DNA from: Corylus avellana
Taxonomy: Eukaryota > Streptophyta > Magnoliopsida > Fagales > Betulaceae
Assembly (NCBI RefSeq): GCF_901000735.1
Contig: NC_081547.1
Location: 27,701,382-27,765,381 of the forward strand
Direction of reading: 5' to 3'
DNA: 64,000 nucleotides
Numbering within the stretch: the stretch's first letter is position 1; each line of letters begins with the position of its first letter. The position numbers were made by a program, and so were the translations under genes. Shown here one piece after another: positions 62,223 through 64,000 of the stretch. Under the pieces are notes generated by a model that saw nothing but the letters and a program-made list of their open reading frames with translations, did not search any database and was not told the origin of the DNA.

Positions 62223-62649
62223 GAGCATTCATAATGAAAGAGTTAAATGTTACTTTTATTTAAAATGACTAATTAGTTTTGTAAAAAACCCTACATTGGA
62301 TTACCAAAAAAAAAAAAAATACAAATGCAAAATGGATATTTAATTAGACGAGCAAAAAAAAAAAAAAAAACTAAATGTAGTAGCAATTTTCAAGGGAGCC
62401 ATTTTATTTTTTATTGTTTCTCTCACCTGTTTTATCTTTTTTCCCAAAACTTTTCCCAGTTTTTCCTAATAACCTTTTTCAAAACTTTTTCCTAATAAAT
62501 AATAAAAAATAATATTTTAATAGAATAGATAGAAATATAACTAATCGGATGTAGAAGCATTTAAAAATTTATTAGCTAAACTAGATAAAAGTGAGTTTTG
62601 AGGAGTTATTTTGTATAAAATTTATTTGGCTCTTCCATTATGAATGCTC
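62223..62649. mobile_element. Tourist-like MITE, same family as 28615-28963
   Basis: Ends GAGCATTCATAATGAAAGAG and, inverted, GAGCATTCATAATGGAAGAG. It is flanked by TTA at 62220-62222 and 62650-62652. 427 bp, with no coding capacity. The inside shares 'gagccattttattttt...gtttctctc' with the copy at 28615. Confidence 0.85.
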
Positions 62650-62652
62650 TTA

Positions 62653-63083
62653 AAGCATTCCAAATGGAAGAGCCAAATGATACTTTTATTTAAAATAGAT
62701 AATAAGGTTTGTAAAAAAACCCCTCACATTAGATTAGCCAAAAGAAAAAAAAAAAATGTAAGAAATAGATATTTAATTGGATTTAAAAAAAAAAAAAAGT
62801 TACATGTAGCAGCACTTTTTATGAGAGCTATTTTGCTTTTTATTATTTCTCTTACTTGTTTTCTCTTTTTTCCAAAACTTTTCTTATTTTTCAAATGATC
62901 ATTATGAGAATATTTTTTCACAATTTTTAATAAAAATATATTAAAAAGATATTTAAATGATATAAATAAAAATATAGCTGATCGGATGTAGAAGACCTTT
63001 AAAAATTCATTAACTAAACTTGATAAAGTGAGTTTTTTGGAGCTATTTTGCATAAAAGTTTGGCTTCTCTATCGAAAATGCTC
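62653..63083. mobile_element. Tourist-like MITE, directly adjacent second copy
   Basis: Starts AAGCATTCCAAATGGAAGAG and ends with the inverted match AAAATGCTC. It shares the TTA at 62650-62652 with its left neighbour and has TTA again at 63084-63086. 431 bp. Two elements separated by a single TTA show that one inserted at the target duplication of the other. Confidence 0.85.
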
Positions 63084-63289
63084 TTAGCTAGTTTGCTAGA
63101 TGGATGGAGAGTGATTTTAACACTTTGGTTCAACAAAATAGCCAAAAATGGTATTTGTTGAGTTGGATGTAAATACTCTTTTCAATACTCTTATCCTCAC
63201 TTTTCAAACTCACCATTTTAACCAAAATAAAACGGTGAGTGAACAGTATTCATTAAAGAAATAATTACCTATTGATTAAACAAATAAGA

Positions 63290-64000
63290 GATAAATGGAA
63301 AATTGAACTCTGTGGTTGGCCTAATTTACAAATTACTCCTTGTGGTTTAAAAAATAATTTATAGGTCTCTAGGGTAGGCCAAAATAACATTTTACTTCTT
63401 GAACTCATTTTTTGTTAAATGACTCAATGGAAACCCTTACAGTGCCACATCACACCCAATAAAAATAAGACACGTGTTCTTTTTTATTTATGCTTTTAAA
63501 AAAATGACAAATAAGCTTTTTCACGTCATTTTGAGGCTCCAACACACTTCCCGTCAAATTAATAAACATAATTCCTCTATATCCTCTGTGCCACCGTTGT
63601 CTTCATCTTCCCCTTACGATTCTTGCCGTCGTATTCATCTTCCCCACCGATTCTTGCCGCCGTCGTCTTCGCCTTCCCGAAACAATTTTTGAGATGCTTC
63701 AATGCCCAAAAACAAATCCAAATTTTCATAGAAAGATTGCCCAAAGAAGCACTAATCCAAAAACGCAGATGCCTAAAAATTTCATAGTAACTGACAGATC
63801 TAAGATCACCCCATTAGAAGATGAAGACGACGACAAGAATCGTTGAGGAAGATGAAAACGACGGTGGCACAAGGGATATTGAGGGATTATGTTTATTTAA
63901 TTTAATGTGGAGTGTGTGTTGGAGTCTCAAAATGATGTGGAAAAGCTTATTTGTCATTTTTTAAAAGCATAAATAAAAAAGAACACGTGCCTTATTTCTT
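63290..64000. mobile_element. Large palindromic element, cut by the window end
   Basis: The left part (GATAAATGGAAAATTGAACT, then the 'ggcctaatttacaaattact' repeats) belongs to the same family as 5068-5840. Bases 63476-63497 pair with 63967-63988, and long stretches in between are inverted copies, so the centre is near 63732. The right end would lie about 170 bases beyond the window. No gene is supported. Confidence 0.75.

Larger units (their letters stand above)
61937..63181. mobile_element. Possible older MITE-type element holding two nested MITEs
   Basis: The left end near 61939 (AGCATTCGCATCCGCCTCAA) and the right end near 63181 on the other strand (GAGTATTTACATCCAACTCA) resemble each other as inverted ends. 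Removing the two inner MITEs would leave about 380 bp. The match is imperfect, so the outer element is tentative. Confidence 0.4.

Overview
The window is nuclear DNA from a eudicot plant, probably woody. Intron borders are GT-AG, intergenic DNA is AT-rich and full of MITEs and microsatellites, and the gene families are plant ones: a GPAT5/7-type acyltransferase, a Pumilio protein with a plant N-terminal region, a PR-5 thaumatin-like protein, a domesticated hAT protein and L-type lectin receptor kinases. I cannot name the species. Two 100-base N runs (783-882 and 26355-26454) show that it is a scaffold of at least three contigs.

Left part (1-13.3 kb). A two-exon GPAT5/GPAT7-like gene lies on the minus strand (1291-2939). 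The rest is intergenic DNA with two inverted-repeat elements (5068-5840 and 12169-12931). Bases 1-782, which abut the first gap, are a near-identical copy of 7468-8256.

Middle (13.3-33.1 kb). A nine-exon Pumilio gene (13822-20343) has a telo-box/site II type promoter and a 5' leader with several upstream AUGs. One of these is an AUG followed directly by UGA. Next come a minus-strand thaumatin-like gene and a plus-strand BED zinc-finger/hAT-dimerisation gene that share one intergenic region. This pair appears twice, 21553-26354 and 26455-31655, on either side of the second gap. The copies are nearly identical even outside genes and differ by a 349-bp MITE and small indels. The simplest reading is two allelic contigs placed in tandem, so the real gene count is probably one of each.

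Right part (33-64 kb). Three intact, intronless L-type lectin receptor kinase genes (minus 37185-39203, plus 45317-47329, minus 50361-52391) and one frameshifted copy (minus 59497-61510) form a cluster. Non-coding blocks (called X, Y and Z here) recur between them, and the second and fourth members form a long inverted repeat that includes their proximal upstream DNA. Between the kinases lie a truncated Ty3/gypsy element (LTR-like region, leader and broken gag), a LINE RNase H fragment, SINE-like DNA and MITEs. At 61.9-63.2 kb three MITE-type elements appear nested. The window ends inside a large palindromic element.

GPAT (suberin-type lipid), the thaumatin-like protein and the lectin kinases fit cell-wall and defence biology. 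Nothing in the sequence ties them into one pathway, and I did not find a clearly new system. The most useful observations are the structure of the assembly, the kinase-cluster duplication history, the Pumilio leader and the nested MITEs.
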